Notes: generated from the sequence alone by a model not told the origin. Numbered from the stretch's first letter, positions 1-11,019 are shown. The stretch is DNA of 63,374 nucleotides from Nostoc sp. FACHB-152 (GCF_014697475.1 NZ_JACJRV010000037.1:1-63374); one strand, 5' to 3'. Translations and numbers: made by a program.

Positions 1-210
1 CCGCGTCGGAGCGAAAAGTTGAGCCAGTGCGTTGGACGGGTTCCCCGGCATAAAGCAACTGGCGTTGCGCGTCCGGGTTTCCCGGCGCAAAACTTTTCAA
101 GACAGAGGGGTTGGGGAGAGGTTCATCGAACTCACGTTTACTTAGTTCGCTCTTTGCTATCCGGAGAAACACCAAACGCAAATCGAACTGAATATCATAA
201 TATCGGCTAA
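1..210. repeat. GC-rich non-coding stretch resembling a dispersed cyanobacterial intergenic repeat
   Basis: This stretch is much richer in G and C than the sequence after it. It contains short self-complementary blocks around GGGTTCCCCGGC and GGGTTTCCCGGC. A 63-codon open frame crosses it, but its product is basic, has low-complexity character and looks like no family I know. I read it as a dispersed intergenic repeat of the sort common in Nostoc genomes. That is recognition from memory; copy number cannot be checked here. A related GC-rich hairpin lies near 50070. Confidence 0.4.
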
Positions 211-766
211 ATTATCGATAATTAAGCTTAAGTATGTTTAATATTGATGAAGATTTAAAAATTAATAAATATTGTAATTGCTTAAAAATCCCTGAAAGTA
301 TTAAGATTTCCTTAAGAAAAATTACGAGAAATAAACCTAAGGTCTTTCTAATCTCAAAAAGTGTAAAAGTGCTGGTTTTTCAAGTTTTATTAATTTAAAG
401 ATATGTGGTTAGTTCAGTGAAATATATATGCCAAGTATTTTTGCAAAATATACTGACGCAACATTTTGCAATTTCTGTAAATATTGATTCAGAGTGTAAA
501 TTTCAGATAAAACTGTAAATAATAATTATTAAGTTAAATTTAATAATCAGAATTTATAGAAATCAATTTTTCCGGATTTAGCCTAAATATAGGCTTGCTT
601 AAGCATTGAATAAAGGAAGTTAGAGGATTGCTCCCCAGCAAGAAAAATACAACAATTGATGCGATTTCAAAATTCATCATCTTTTGATATGGAAGAAATA
701 TAAATAGGGCATAATTTAATTTTAGATTTCAAATATAACCGTTCAATTAATTAGAATAAGCCAAGC
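211..766. other. AT-rich leader of the NRPS gene, no gene seen
   Basis: No convincing coding frame is seen on either strand. The stretch is very AT-rich and contains several TATAAT-like hexamers, so a promoter cannot be placed reliably. It most likely holds the promoter and a long 5' leader of the downstream NRPS gene. Confidence 0.5.
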
Positions 767-3700
767 ATGACGATTTTAAATTCGACAGAATCTCAAGTAG
801 ATTTTTCCCGTACTCAGCATAACCTAATCTCAGACAAAATATCACTAATTCATCAGTTATTTGAAGAACAAGCATCAATCTCACCTAATACCATAGCAGT
901 AGAGTTTGAAGGGCAGTGTCTTTCTTATCAAGAGCTAAATCAGCGTGCTAACCAACTTGCTCATAATTTGCAAGTATTAGGAGTGCAAGCTGATATTCTG
1001 GTTGGTTTGCATCTAGAACGTTCTTTAGAACTTATTATTGCTGTAATAGCTATCTTAAAAGCAGGTGGTGCTTATCTTCCACTTGACCCCAATTTTCCAG
1101 CAGAGCGTCTAAATTTCATGCTGGAAAATGCCCAAGTTTCTATATTATTAACTCAAAGCCATCTAAGCAAAGTTTTGTTATCACCAACCACACATTGCAT
1201 TTGCTTGGATAGTGAAAAAGAAGCTATTGGCCAACATAGAACAACTAATCCCCAAAGCAAGGCCACTTTAGATAACTTAGCCTACGTCATCTACACTTCT
1301 GGTTCCACAGGTAAACCTAAAGGTGTAGCAATGCCGCACATTACACTTGCCAATTTGATTGCTTGGCAGTGGCAAAATTCAACAGCCAGTTCTGCTAAAA
1401 CACTTCAATATACTCCGATTAGTTTCGATGTATCCTTCCAAGAAATATTTGCTACCCTCACCACAGGCGGCACATTGGTTCTAATTTCCGAACAAATGCG
1501 TCGTGATCCTAAAAGCCTACTACAATTTCTCAACAAAGCTCAGATTGAAAGGCTGTTTTTACCGTTTGTGGCACTGCAACAGTTAGCAGAAATAGCACAG
1601 ATAGAAAGTATTATTCCTACTAGTTTATGTGAAGTGATTACGGCTGGGGAACAATTACGTATCACAACAGCGATCGCACATTTATTTAGTCAGTTACCTC
1701 AATGTAGTTTATACAACCACTATGGGCCGTCTGAAACTCATGTAGTCACAGCCTTTACCTTGACTGGTTCATCGCAAGATTGGCCAGCATTGCCACCCAT
1801 TGGGCAACCAATAGCTAATAGTCAAATATATCTGTTAGATTCAGACCTCCAGCCTGTACCTGTTGGCGTTGCTGGGGAGTTATATGTTGGTGGTGTTAGT
1901 CTAGCAAAAGGATATTTCAATTCTCCGGAATTGACAGCACAAAGATTTGTTGTCAGCCCTTTTAATGATTGCGATCGCTTGTATAAAACAGGTGATTTAG
2001 CCAGATATCTTGCTGATGGCAATATCGAGTATTTAGGACGCATAGATCAGCAAGTCAAGATTCGTGGCTACCGGATTGAACCAGGAGAAATTGAAACTGT
2101 ACTTGAGCAGCATTCTCAAGTACGGCAGGCAGTAGTAGTTCCTCGAAATGACATTTCTGGAGAACAACGTTTAGTTGCATATATAGTTGCAGATGCGCCT
2201 GCTACTTCCGTGAGTGAACTGCGGCAATTTTTGCGATCGCAACTACCAGAGTATATGGTGCCGAGTGCGATCGTGTTACTAGACAAACTGCCATTAACTC
2301 CTAGTGGTAAAGTTGACCGTCAAGCTCTGCCAATGCCAAGCTATGGAAATAACCAGGAGAATTTTGTTGCGCCGCAAACTCCTACAGAGATAGCGTTAGC
2401 AAATATTTGGAGTGAAATTCTTGGCTTAACGCAAGTAGGAATCTATGACCATTTTTTGGATTTAGGCGGACATTCACTTCTAGCTACGCAAGTAATTTCC
2501 CGTATCCGCAATGCCTTGCAAATTGAGTTACCTTTACATTGTCTATTTAAATCAGCCACAATAGCTGAACTTGCAAAGCTGATAGAAACAGATAGGCAAC
2601 AAATACAAACTATATCGCTTCCTCCAATCCAACCTGTAAAACGCGATGCTAATTTACCCTTAGCATCCGTACAGGAACCATTATGGTTTTTAGATCAGTT
2701 AGTACCGAACAATCCCTTCTATAACGTACCAGAAGCCTTTCAGCTAAATGGTTTGGTAAATGTTGGAGCTTTAGAACAAAGTTTCCAAGAAATAATCAAC
2801 CGTCATGAAATTTTACGTACTACCTTTAAAGCTGTGGATGGGCAACCTATACAGGTGATTCATACATCTCCAATATTTAAACTACCTGTCATAGATTCAC
2901 CTACAGACCAAAGCCAAATCTGGGAATTAATTATCCAAGAAGCTAGACGTTCCTTTGATTTATCTCAGGATTTGATGCTGCGTGCCACACTCTTTAAGTT
3001 AAGTGAAACCGAACATTTTCTTTTGATCAACTTGCATCATATTGTCTGTGATGGTTGGTCAATGAAAGTATTGTTGCAGGAACTGGCGATCCTCTACAGT
3101 GCCTTTGCACTAGAACAAACTTCTCCCCTGTCGGATTTAACTATTCAGTATGCTGATTTTGCAGTCTGGCAACGACAGTGGTTGCAAGGTGAGATCCGAG
3201 AACGTCAGCTTGCCTATTGGCAAAAGCAGTTAAATGATCTGCCACCCATATTGCCATTACCAACAGACTTTCCTCGACCACCAGTGTCAAGCTATCAAGG
3301 GGCGCGACATTTCCTGAGTTTATCCGCATCTTTAAGCACAGAACTGAAAGAATTGAGCCGTCAGGAAGGCGTTACCTTCTTTATGACACTACTGGCCGCC
3401 TTCCAAACATTACTTTTTCATTACACTGGACAAGAGGATATTGCTGTTGGCTCGCTCGTTGGCAATCGCCATCGCCCTGAATTAGAAAAAATGTTGGGGT
3501 TCTTTGCTAACACCATCGTACTCCGAACAGACTTGTCAGGGTTGCCTAGTTTTAGGCAGCTGCTACAACGAGTCCGAGAGATGACTTTGGGAGCTTATGC
3601 TCATCAGGACGTACCATTTGAGGAACTGGTGCAGGCATTACAACCCGACCGCGAACTCAATCAAAATCCACTTGTTCAAGTTGTATTTAACTTGCAAAAT

Positions 3701-6700
3701 ACGCCAACATCTACTTGGGACGTGCCGGGTTTGTCGTTAACTCACTTGCCCCTTGATAATAAAACTGTCAAATTTGATTTGTTTTTGGAATTAGCTGAAA
3801 CACAGACTGGTCTAGTAGGTTACTTCGAGTATAGTACCGACTTGTTTGCAGCGACGACGATCGCTCGGATGGCTGAACATTTCCAAAAACTACTGGAGGA
3901 CATCGTTGCCAATCCAGATGAGAAAGTCGATAGATACTCCTTGCTCACAAAAACCGAGCAACAACAACTGCATACATGGAATCAGACTCAAAGCGATTTT
4001 CCTCAAGAATGTATTCACCAATTGTTTGAAGCGCAAGTATTAAGAACACCGAATGCGATCGCCATTGAATTTGCCGGACAGCAATTAACTTACCGAGAAT
4101 TAAATCAGCAAGCAAATCAAGTAGCAAATTATTTGCAAACCCTGGGTGTAAAACCGGATGTTATTGTCGGTATTTGCATTGAGCGATCGCTCGAAATGAT
4201 GATTGGGCTTTTAGCAATTCTCAAAGCGGGTGGAGTTTATGTACCATTAGACCCAGCTTATCCGCAAGAACGTTTAGCATTTATGCTCAACGATTCACAA
4301 GCACCAGTATTATTAACGCAGCAAAGTTTGATTGACAAGATGCCCAAACATAATGCACAGGTAGTTTGCATAGACTCTGATTGGCATATCATTGTCAAGC
4401 AAAGCCAGGAGAATCCAAATAGTGGAGTAAAACCTGAAAATTTAGTTTATACAATTTACACATCAGGTTCCACAGGTAAGCCCAAAGGAGTGCAAATTAA
4501 ACACTGTTCACTGGTCAATATTCTATCTTTCATCGCTCAGAAACCAGGACTGAGCGAGCAAGATATCCTCTTGGCTGTGACTACCATCTCGTTCGATATT
4601 GCAACTATCGAGCTTTACTTACCGCTAATTGTCGGTGCGCGCATTGCCATAGCTAGCCGCGAAGTTGCTTCTGATGCTTTACAACTAGCTGAGTATATTG
4701 AGCGATCGCGTGCGACTTTTATGCAAGCTACCCCAGCGACTTGGCGAATGCTCTTAGCAGTAGATTGGCAAGGTAATCCACATCTGAAAATTCTTTGTGG
4801 CGGTGAAGCTTTGACGAGAACACTGGCAGACGAACTGCTTAAAAGGTGTTCCTGTGTTTGGAATGTCTATGGGCCAACAGAGACTACCGTCTGGTCTACA
4901 ATTTACAAATTAGAATCAGGAAATAATTCGGTACCTATTGGTTGTCCCATTGCCAATACGCAAATTTACTTATGCAAACCTGATAAAAATCACCAACATT
5001 CTTTACAACTTGTTCCTATTGGTGTAGCAGGGGAATTATATATTAGTGGTGTGGGTTTAGCTCAAGGATACCTTAACCGACCTGAATTGAACCAAGAGAG
5101 ATTTATTCATAACTCCTTTGGTAATGGGCAACAAGATTGTCTGTATAAAACTGGTGATTTAGCTCGTTATCTTCCAGACGGTAACATTGAATATTTGGGT
5201 AGAATCGATCACCAAGTTAAAATTCGTGGATTTCGGATTGAATTAGGAGATATTGAAACTGCACTCAGCCAACATCCTACTGTGAGGGAGATAGTAGTTG
5301 TTGCCTATGATGAGCGATTGGTTGCCTACCTCGTTCCTAAATCAGAAAAATCAGCACAGGATGCCTCTAATACATCCCAAATTGAACAACTACAACAGTG
5401 GCAAACAATCTGGAATGAATCTTATAGCCAGTCTGCAATCGAGCAAAATTCCAAGTTCGATCCAAAATTCAATATCATCAGTTGGAATAGCAGTTACACA
5501 GGATTAGCGATCGCCGCTCAGGAAATGCAAGAGTGGGTAGATCGAACAGTTGAGCGAATATTATCTTTACAACCGCAGCGCGTTTTAGAAATCGGTTGTG
5601 GAATGGGGTTGTTGCTGTTTAGAATTGCTCCCCACTGCTCCTATTACTTTGGGATGGATATCTCAGCAACAGCCATCTGTTACCTAGAGCAGCAATTAAA
5701 GCAGCAGAATTTATCCCAGGTAAAACTTGCCACTAAAGCCGCAGATGCACTTGATGAATTAGAACTGGAAAGCTTTGACGCGATCGTGATTAACTCTGTA
5801 ATTCAGTATTTTCCTAGTATTGACTACTTGGTGAGTGTTTTAGAAAAAGCAGTAAAGTTAGTCAAGCAGGGGGGATACATCTTCATTGGAGATGTACGCA
5901 GCTTGCTGTTGCTAGAAGCTTTTCATACATCCGTGCAGTTATATCAGGCTGCCGACACTTTGCCCATAGAGGAACTGCGACAGCGCGTCCAAGAACGTAT
6001 GGCTCAGGATGGAGAATTAGTTATCGATCCAGCCTTTTTTCATGCCCTCAAGCAACATCTATCTCAGATTAGTCATGTACAAATTAAACTTAAGCGTGGT
6101 AGTTATCACAATGAAATGACTCGCTTTCGTTACGATGTCATCCTTCATATCGATACCAAGGTGAATCGCACTGTAGAACCAACTTGGCTAGGTTGGCAAC
6201 CGGATTTAACTTTGTCTACAATCCATAAACTTCTACAAGACACTGAACCAGAATGTTTTGGTTTAGCCCGTATTCAGAATTTACGAATTCTGGCGGATGT
6301 TCAAGCTACTAAATTGTTGGCATCCAATGATTTTCAAACAGTGGGCGAACTACGGGCAAAATTACAGGTAAATACACAGCTAGTAGGCATTGATCCGGAA
6401 GCACTGTGGAATTTGGGCAATTGCTTACCTTACACTATCCACACTCAATGGTCAGCTTCAAATGCACCAGACTGCTATGACGTAGTATTTCAGCGACAAA
6501 CAGATGACAAGAGCATAATTGATTTCTTCTCTGGCAAAACTGCTCCCATCAAACCTTGGAGTGCCTACGCTAATAATCCTCTTAAAAGTAAACAAGCAGA
6601 CAATTCAGTAAATCTGGTACCGCAACTGCGTGCTTTTCTGAAAGAGAAACTACCTGATTATATGATTCCTGCTGTCTTTGTCGTCATGGACTCCTTACCT

Positions 6701-8248
6701 CTGACACCAAACGGCAAGGTTGATCGCCGTGCATTACCGGCACCAAACCGAGTTAGATCTGAATTACAGAAAAGTTTTGTTGTACCTCGTAACGATATTG
6801 AACAGCAATTAGTACAGATCGCAACTCAAATTTTAGAACTGCAACAAATTGGAATTCATGACAACTTCTTTGAATTGGGAGGACACTCTTTATTATTAGC
6901 TCGGATGCTTTTCATGATACAAAAAACATTCCAGATAGAGTTATCCCTGCAAAACATTTTCATGGCTCCTAAGGTTGCAGAATTAGCTGAAATCATTGCA
7001 GCAGTCAAAGCTGGAGATGATGTAGCATCAACTATTCCCTCTACTCTCGATCTGCAAGCTGATGCTATTTTAGATCCAACAATTAACTCTAAAACTGCAT
7101 CGTTTGATTTAGCTTTTGAGCCAACCAACGTTTTATTAACTGGTGCAACAGGCTTTTTAGGAGCTTTCTTGCTTCACGAATTACTTGAGCAAACCCAGGC
7201 TAAGGTTTATTGCTTGGTCAGGGCTAGTGACGTTGAAGAAGGTAACGGACGCATCAAGAGCATCCTGAAATCTTACAAGCTTTGGGAACAAAATAGAAGC
7301 TCCAGAATTATTCCCATAATTGGCGACATATCACTACCACTGCTGGGGTTGTCGTCTGAAGAATTTCAAACTTTGGCAGAAACGATCGATATTATCTATC
7401 ACAACAGTGCATCAGTTAACTTTGTTTATCCATACTCGGCACTAAAACCTGCAAACGTTTTAGGTACACAAGAAATTCTCAGATTGGCAAGTCAAACTAA
7501 GATTAAACCCGTTCATTTTGTCTCTACTATTGGCGTTTTTTCACCAATTGCCTATCCTGAAACACAAGTTATTTTAGAACAGTCAGCCGATCGCCCTCAT
7601 GGTCTCTATGGTTACACACAAAGCAAATGGGTTGCAGAAAAATTAGTTACACTTGCAAATGAGCGGGGAATTCCTACAGCCATCTATCGCCCCACTTGGA
7701 TAGAAGGACACAGCCAAACAGGAATTTGTAACCGTCCCGGCTTTTTACGCAGTCTAATTAAAGGTTGTATTCAACTGGGGTTAGCGCCTGATTGGAATAT
7801 GCCAGTAGATATTGTTCCCGTTGATTATATTAGCCAGGCGATCGTCCAGTTATCAAAACAAAAATCATTTAATCAGAGAATATTTCACATCTCTAATTCT
7901 CAATCTATCTCATGGCATCAGCTTGTGAACTGGATGCAGAATTTTGGCTATTCAATTGAAATAATTCCTTTTCCAGATTGGCTCTCTAAAGTCAAATTTT
8001 TTCTCCCGGATATGCCAGAGAATGCTTTATTTCCCTTCTTATCTTTCTTATTTGAAAAGCTTCCAGAGCAGCAACAGTCAATTCCTGAAATTTATTTTCG
8101 ACAAAAATCTCTGCAATTTGATAGCTCCAATACATTCATGGGGTTAGTAAGCAGTAATATTACTTGCCCACCTGTGGATGATAAACTACTGAATACTTAC
8201 TTTTCATACTTTATTCACTCTGGTTTTTTGGAGCCTCCTCTCCAATAG
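767..8248 (+). CDS. Two-module non-ribosomal peptide synthetase, A-PCP-C-A-NMT-PCP-reductase
   Basis: A 2493-residue cytoplasmic assembly-line enzyme. Adenylation domain 1 covers about residues 20-520 (core TSGSTGKPKG near 175, GKVDRQALP near 514). Carrier 1 has LGGHSLL near 567. The condensation domain spans about 630-1055 with HHIVCDG near 758. Adenylation domain 2 starts near 1075 (TSGSTGKPKG near 1230). An N-methyltransferase is inserted between motifs A8 and A10 (LEIGCGMG near 1607). Carrier 2 has LGGHSLLL near 2036. The C-terminal thioester reductase has GATGFLG near 2125 and a YxxxK pair near 2281. It lacks a starter condensation domain and a thioesterase, so it should start with a free amino acid and release by NAD(P)H reduction as an aldehyde or alcohol. 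My hand-read codes are DVQFIAHVV for A1 (proline-like) and DIIQLGVVW for A2 (close to glycine codes), suggesting Pro-N-methyl-Gly. Domain order is secure; substrates are tentative. The gene stands alone, without tailoring or export genes beside it. Confidence 0.95.
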   Translation: MTILNSTESQVDFSRTQHNLISDKISLIHQLFEEQASISPNTIAVEFEGQCLSYQELNQRANQLAHNLQVLGVQADILVGLHLERSLELIIAVIAILKAGGAYLPLDPNFPAERLNFMLENAQVSILLTQSHLSKVLLSPTTHCICLDSEKEAIGQHRTTNPQSKATLDNLAYVIYTSGSTGKPKGVAMPHITLANLIAWQWQNSTASSAKTLQYTPISFDVSFQEIFATLTTGGTLVLISEQMRRDPKSLLQFLNKAQIERLFLPFVALQQLAEIAQIESIIPTSLCEVITAGEQLRITTAIAHLFSQLPQCSLYNHYGPSETHVVTAFTLTGSSQDWPALPPIGQPIANSQIYLLDSDLQPVPVGVAGELYVGGVSLAKGYFNSPELTAQRFVVSPFNDCDRLYKTGDLARYLADGNIEYLGRIDQQVKIRGYRIEPGEIETVLEQHSQVRQAVVVPRNDISGEQRLVAYIVADAPATSVSELRQFLRSQLPEYMVPSAIVLLDKLPLTPSGKVDRQALPMPSYGNNQENFVAPQTPTEIALANIWSEILGLTQVGIYDHFLDLGGHSLLATQVISRIRNALQIELPLHCLFKSATIAELAKLIETDRQQIQTISLPPIQPVKRDANLPLASVQEPLWFLDQLVPNNPFYNVPEAFQLNGLVNVGALEQSFQEIINRHEILRTTFKAVDGQPIQVIHTSPIFKLPVIDSPTDQSQIWELIIQEARRSFDLSQDLMLRATLFKLSETEHFLLINLHHIVCDGWSMKVLLQELAILYSAFALEQTSPLSDLTIQYADFAVWQRQWLQGEIRERQLAYWQKQLNDLPPILPLPTDFPRPPVSSYQGARHFLSLSASLSTELKELSRQEGVTFFMTLLAAFQTLLFHYTGQEDIAVGSLVGNRHRPELEKMLGFFANTIVLRTDLSGLPSFRQLLQRVREMTLGAYAHQDVPFEELVQALQPDRELNQNPLVQVVFNLQNTPTSTWDVPGLSLTHLPLDNKTVKFDLFLELAETQTGLVGYFEYSTDLFAATTIARMAEHFQKLLEDIVANPDEKVDRYSLLTKTEQQQLHTWNQTQSDFPQECIHQLFEAQVLRTPNAIAIEFAGQQLTYRELNQQANQVANYLQTLGVKPDVIVGICIERSLEMMIGLLAILKAGGVYVPLDPAYPQERLAFMLNDSQAPVLLTQQSLIDKMPKHNAQVVCIDSDWHIIVKQSQENPNSGVKPENLVYTIYTSGSTGKPKGVQIKHCSLVNILSFIAQKPGLSEQDILLAVTTISFDIATIELYLPLIVGARIAIASREVASDALQLAEYIERSRATFMQATPATWRMLLAVDWQGNPHLKILCGGEALTRTLADELLKRCSCVWNVYGPTETTVWSTIYKLESGNNSVPIGCPIANTQIYLCKPDKNHQHSLQLVPIGVAGELYISGVGLAQGYLNRPELNQERFIHNSFGNGQQDCLYKTGDLARYLPDGNIEYLGRIDHQVKIRGFRIELGDIETALSQHPTVREIVVVAYDERLVAYLVPKSEKSAQDASNTSQIEQLQQWQTIWNESYSQSAIEQNSKFDPKFNIISWNSSYTGLAIAAQEMQEWVDRTVERILSLQPQRVLEIGCGMGLLLFRIAPHCSYYFGMDISATAICYLEQQLKQQNLSQVKLATKAADALDELELESFDAIVINSVIQYFPSIDYLVSVLEKAVKLVKQGGYIFIGDVRSLLLLEAFHTSVQLYQAADTLPIEELRQRVQERMAQDGELVIDPAFFHALKQHLSQISHVQIKLKRGSYHNEMTRFRYDVILHIDTKVNRTVEPTWLGWQPDLTLSTIHKLLQDTEPECFGLARIQNLRILADVQATKLLASNDFQTVGELRAKLQVNTQLVGIDPEALWNLGNCLPYTIHTQWSASNAPDCYDVVFQRQTDDKSIIDFFSGKTAPIKPWSAYANNPLKSKQADNSVNLVPQLRAFLKEKLPDYMIPAVFVVMDSLPLTPNGKVDRRALPAPNRVRSELQKSFVVPRNDIEQQLVQIATQILELQQIGIHDNFFELGGHSLLLARMLFMIQKTFQIELSLQNIFMAPKVAELAEIIAAVKAGDDVASTIPSTLDLQADAILDPTINSKTASFDLAFEPTNVLLTGATGFLGAFLLHELLEQTQAKVYCLVRASDVEEGNGRIKSILKSYKLWEQNRSSRIIPIIGDISLPLLGLSSEEFQTLAETIDIIYHNSASVNFVYPYSALKPANVLGTQEILRLASQTKIKPVHFVSTIGVFSPIAYPETQVILEQSADRPHGLYGYTQSKWVAEKLVTLANERGIPTAIYRPTWIEGHSQTGICNRPGFLRSLIKGCIQLGLAPDWNMPVDIVPVDYISQAIVQLSKQKSFNQRIFHISNSQSISWHQLVNWMQNFGYSIEIIPFPDWLSKVKFFLPDMPENALFPFLSFLFEKLPEQQQSIPEIYFRQKSLQFDSSNTFMGLVSSNITCPPVDDKLLNTYFSYFIHSGFLEPPLQ

Positions 8249-8268
8249 GGTGCAGATAAATTATTGAG

Positions 8269-8313
8269 GCAGGGGCAGAGAAATTGGTTAATCATCAATT
8301 TCTCTGCTCCTGC
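8269..8313 (+). terminator. Terminator-like hairpin after the NRPS gene
   Basis: Two 18-base arms (8269-8286 and 8296-8313) pair with only one G-T wobble around a 9-base loop. A T-rich tract follows. It starts 20 bases after the NRPS stop codon, so transcription termination of that gene is the likely role. Confidence 0.75.
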
Positions 8314-8546
8314 TTCTCTTTACTACTCAAGAACTGCTTGCATCAACAGGTAACTTTGTTAACCCAACCGTATTATCTCTTTTATGAGATGAGGCATTTT
8401 ATTTTAGGTGCCTAAAAGTAGAGTGAATTTATGTTCGATCTGGATATTTTTGGGGAATTATCTTAACTAAGGCAACAATTTATACTGCTTTTAATAAGTT
8501 CGCAGCCGTATCAACAGCCTTCTAAATTTACTCCGGTTTCCGCCTT

Positions 8547-10763
8547 ATGAAAACCCGTTCCTCATCCAGCAAATTCTGGACATTGCCATTACAGCTTGTC
8601 CTCATTGTTCCCTTCGTGGTGCAAGTGTTTGGTGCAGTGGGTTTGGTGGGATACTTGTCGTTTAAAAATGGTGAGAAGGCTGTTGAGGATCTGTCAAAGC
8701 AGTTGATGAAGCGAACAAGTAGTGAGGTTAACCATCACTTAGATGCTTACTTGTCAATTCCGCATAAAGTCATCCAGATCAATGCTAATGCAATTCGGAT
8801 GGGATTACTAGATGTCCGAGATCGCAAAACAGTTGGCAAATTCTTCTGGTATCAAATGCAAGCCTATGATTTAACTTACATCAGTTTTAATCTACCAACT
8901 GGCGAAGGAGGTGGAGCTGGTCGCTATGATGGCAAAACGGTTACTATCGATGAAAACACCATCAAAACACCTAGCTTGCCGAAAAATTCCAAAACTTACT
9001 TGACAGACAATGATGGCAATCGTACTCAACTTTTGTCTACGGCTACATGGGATACTCTCAATGAACCTAATTACACTGAACCTGCCAAAGCTGGGAAACC
9101 CATCTGGACGAGGATCTACACCTACTACGATCCTGCCTATCCTCACTATATTGCAGCATCGGCAGGTAGCCCAGTTTATGATGCCACTAAAAAGCTGATT
9201 GCCGTGGTGGGGGTTGACATTCATCTATTGAAACTGAGCGAATTTTTGCGAACATTAGATATCAGTCGCTCTGGACAAGTATTTATTGTAGAACGTGACG
9301 GGATGTTGGTTGCTAATTCTTGTCCAGAGCAACCTTTTACTGTCAACAAGAACGAAATTAAACGTCTTAAAGCCACAGAAAGTCCTAATCCAGTTGTGCA
9401 GGGGATTGCTAAACAACTTCAGCAAAAAATTCCTAATCTTCGGACAATTACTAGTACCCAAGAACTGCAAGTCAATTTTCAAGGAGAAGATTATTCTGTG
9501 CATATTGCGCCTTGGCGCGACTCTTATGGCTTGGACTGGCTAGTCATGACCAGCATCCCGCACAGTGCCTTTATGTCCCAAATCAATACTAATACCCAGA
9601 TTACTGTTTTACTTTGTTTTGGATCACTGATATTGGCAACCATAAGTGGTATTTTCACCGGACGCTGGATTTCACGTCCTGTCCTGCGTCTGAAGCAGGC
9701 AAGCCAGGCAATGGCATCTGGCGACTTAGACCAGACAGTAACAGATGGCAACATTCAAGAACTTAACGTCCTTGCCCATTCGTTTAACCACATGGCAGGG
9801 CAACTGCGCCAATCCTTTCTGACTTTAGAAAATAGTAATGCCGAACTGGAAGCGCGAGTTGAAGCACGGACTTTTGAACTCAAAACAACTTTAAGTGAAT
9901 TGCAGCGTACCCAAGCACAAGTAGTTCAAAGTGAAAAAATGTCTAGCCTGGGTCAACTGGTAGCAGGTATTGCCCATGAAATCAATAACCCAGTCAACTT
10001 TATTCACGGCAATATTACTCACTTGGATGAATATACTCAAAACTTGTTGCAGATGATTTATTTTTGCCAAGAACGCTATTTTAGTCATGACCCAGAAATT
10101 CGAGCATTAGCCCAGGAAATTGATCTGGAATTTCTTAAAGATGATCTACAGAAGATGCTATCTTCAATGAAAATGGGGACTGAGAGGATTCGTAATATCG
10201 TGCTGTCTCTGCGGAATTTTTCGCGTATGGATGAAGCGGAATTTAAGACAGTTGATATTCATGAAGGCATCGAAAGTACGCTATTAATTCTGCAATACCG
10301 CCTCAAAGACAAACCAAACCGCACAGCAATTGAAGTAATTCGAGACTATAGCAATTTGCCGCAAGTAGAATGCTATCCTGGTCAACTCAATCAAGTTTTG
10401 ATGAATATTCTGGTTAATGCAATAGATGCCCTTGATGAAGTAGATAGCAAGCGCACTTATCAACAAATACAGGAGAATCCCAGCCAAATTACTATCAGCA
10501 CTTCCGTAATTGATTCTCAATTGGTAGAAATTGCGATCGCTGATAACGCACAAGGAATGCCAGAATCGGTTCAAAAAAGGCTATTCGATCCATTCTTTAC
10601 TACAAAACCTGTAGGTAAAGGGACAGGTATGGGTATGGCAATCAGCTACCGAATCATTACAGAAAAGCACAAAGGTAAATTGCAATGTTTTTCTACCATT
10701 GGGGAGGGTACTAAATTTATAATTCAGTTACCTATCCAACAACAACTTCTTCAATCCATCTAA
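8547..10763 (+). CDS. Membrane sensor histidine kinase with extracytoplasmic Cache-type sensor and HAMP
   Basis: A 738-residue inner-membrane kinase. A transmembrane helix lies near residues 12-38. A Cache-like periplasmic sensor follows to about 345, with features such as WTRIYTYYDP and DIHLLKLSEFL. A second helix lies near 350-372, then a HAMP linker and a coiled coil near 425-465. The phospho-acceptor helix has His477 in IAHEINNP. The ATPase domain shows an N box (MNILVNAIDALDE), a G1 box written DNAQGMP and an F/G2 region FTTKPVGKGTGMGMA. No receiver domain or partner regulator is adjacent, so it probably signals to an unlinked response regulator. The kinase core closely resembles that of the hybrid kinase at 37754-39052. 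The ligand cannot be inferred; Cache sensors usually bind small metabolites. Confidence 0.93.
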   Translation: MKTRSSSSKFWTLPLQLVLIVPFVVQVFGAVGLVGYLSFKNGEKAVEDLSKQLMKRTSSEVNHHLDAYLSIPHKVIQINANAIRMGLLDVRDRKTVGKFFWYQMQAYDLTYISFNLPTGEGGGAGRYDGKTVTIDENTIKTPSLPKNSKTYLTDNDGNRTQLLSTATWDTLNEPNYTEPAKAGKPIWTRIYTYYDPAYPHYIAASAGSPVYDATKKLIAVVGVDIHLLKLSEFLRTLDISRSGQVFIVERDGMLVANSCPEQPFTVNKNEIKRLKATESPNPVVQGIAKQLQQKIPNLRTITSTQELQVNFQGEDYSVHIAPWRDSYGLDWLVMTSIPHSAFMSQINTNTQITVLLCFGSLILATISGIFTGRWISRPVLRLKQASQAMASGDLDQTVTDGNIQELNVLAHSFNHMAGQLRQSFLTLENSNAELEARVEARTFELKTTLSELQRTQAQVVQSEKMSSLGQLVAGIAHEINNPVNFIHGNITHLDEYTQNLLQMIYFCQERYFSHDPEIRALAQEIDLEFLKDDLQKMLSSMKMGTERIRNIVLSLRNFSRMDEAEFKTVDIHEGIESTLLILQYRLKDKPNRTAIEVIRDYSNLPQVECYPGQLNQVLMNILVNAIDALDEVDSKRTYQQIQENPSQITISTSVIDSQLVEIAIADNAQGMPESVQKRLFDPFFTTKPVGKGTGMGMAISYRIITEKHKGKLQCFSTIGEGTKFIIQLPIQQQLLQSI

Positions 10764-11019
10764 CAAGAATTCCCAAATTTCTTTAATTTCTCAATTACTC
10801 AAAATAAAACCGACATTCAGTTCTCTAAATTATCATCATTATTATGTGTGAAGTTGTTCGTTACTGCGAGATATTGGGACTCGAATTATCAAACGACGAC
10901 AGTATTTACCGCGACGACAAGAAACTGCGTCAAGTCGGCTGCACAGACGACTAATTGTGGTACATCAAGGCTTCTTCAAATCATCGGCACAAAGTCGCTT
11001 CAGCTAGAAATTTTGTTAG
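10764..11019. other. Spacer with a possible 36-codon ORF
   Basis: No recognisable gene is seen. An ATG-started frame at 10844-10954 (+) would give a 36-residue charged peptide beginning MCEVVRYCEILGLEL. It has no clear ribosome site and I do not recognise it. It could be a real small gene or the broken front part of the remnant that follows. Confidence 0.3.

Noticed and set aside
19-210. 63-codon plus-strand ORF at the start of the window
   Set aside because: Its sequence is that of a GC-rich intergenic repeat, with no start signal and no recognisable protein features.
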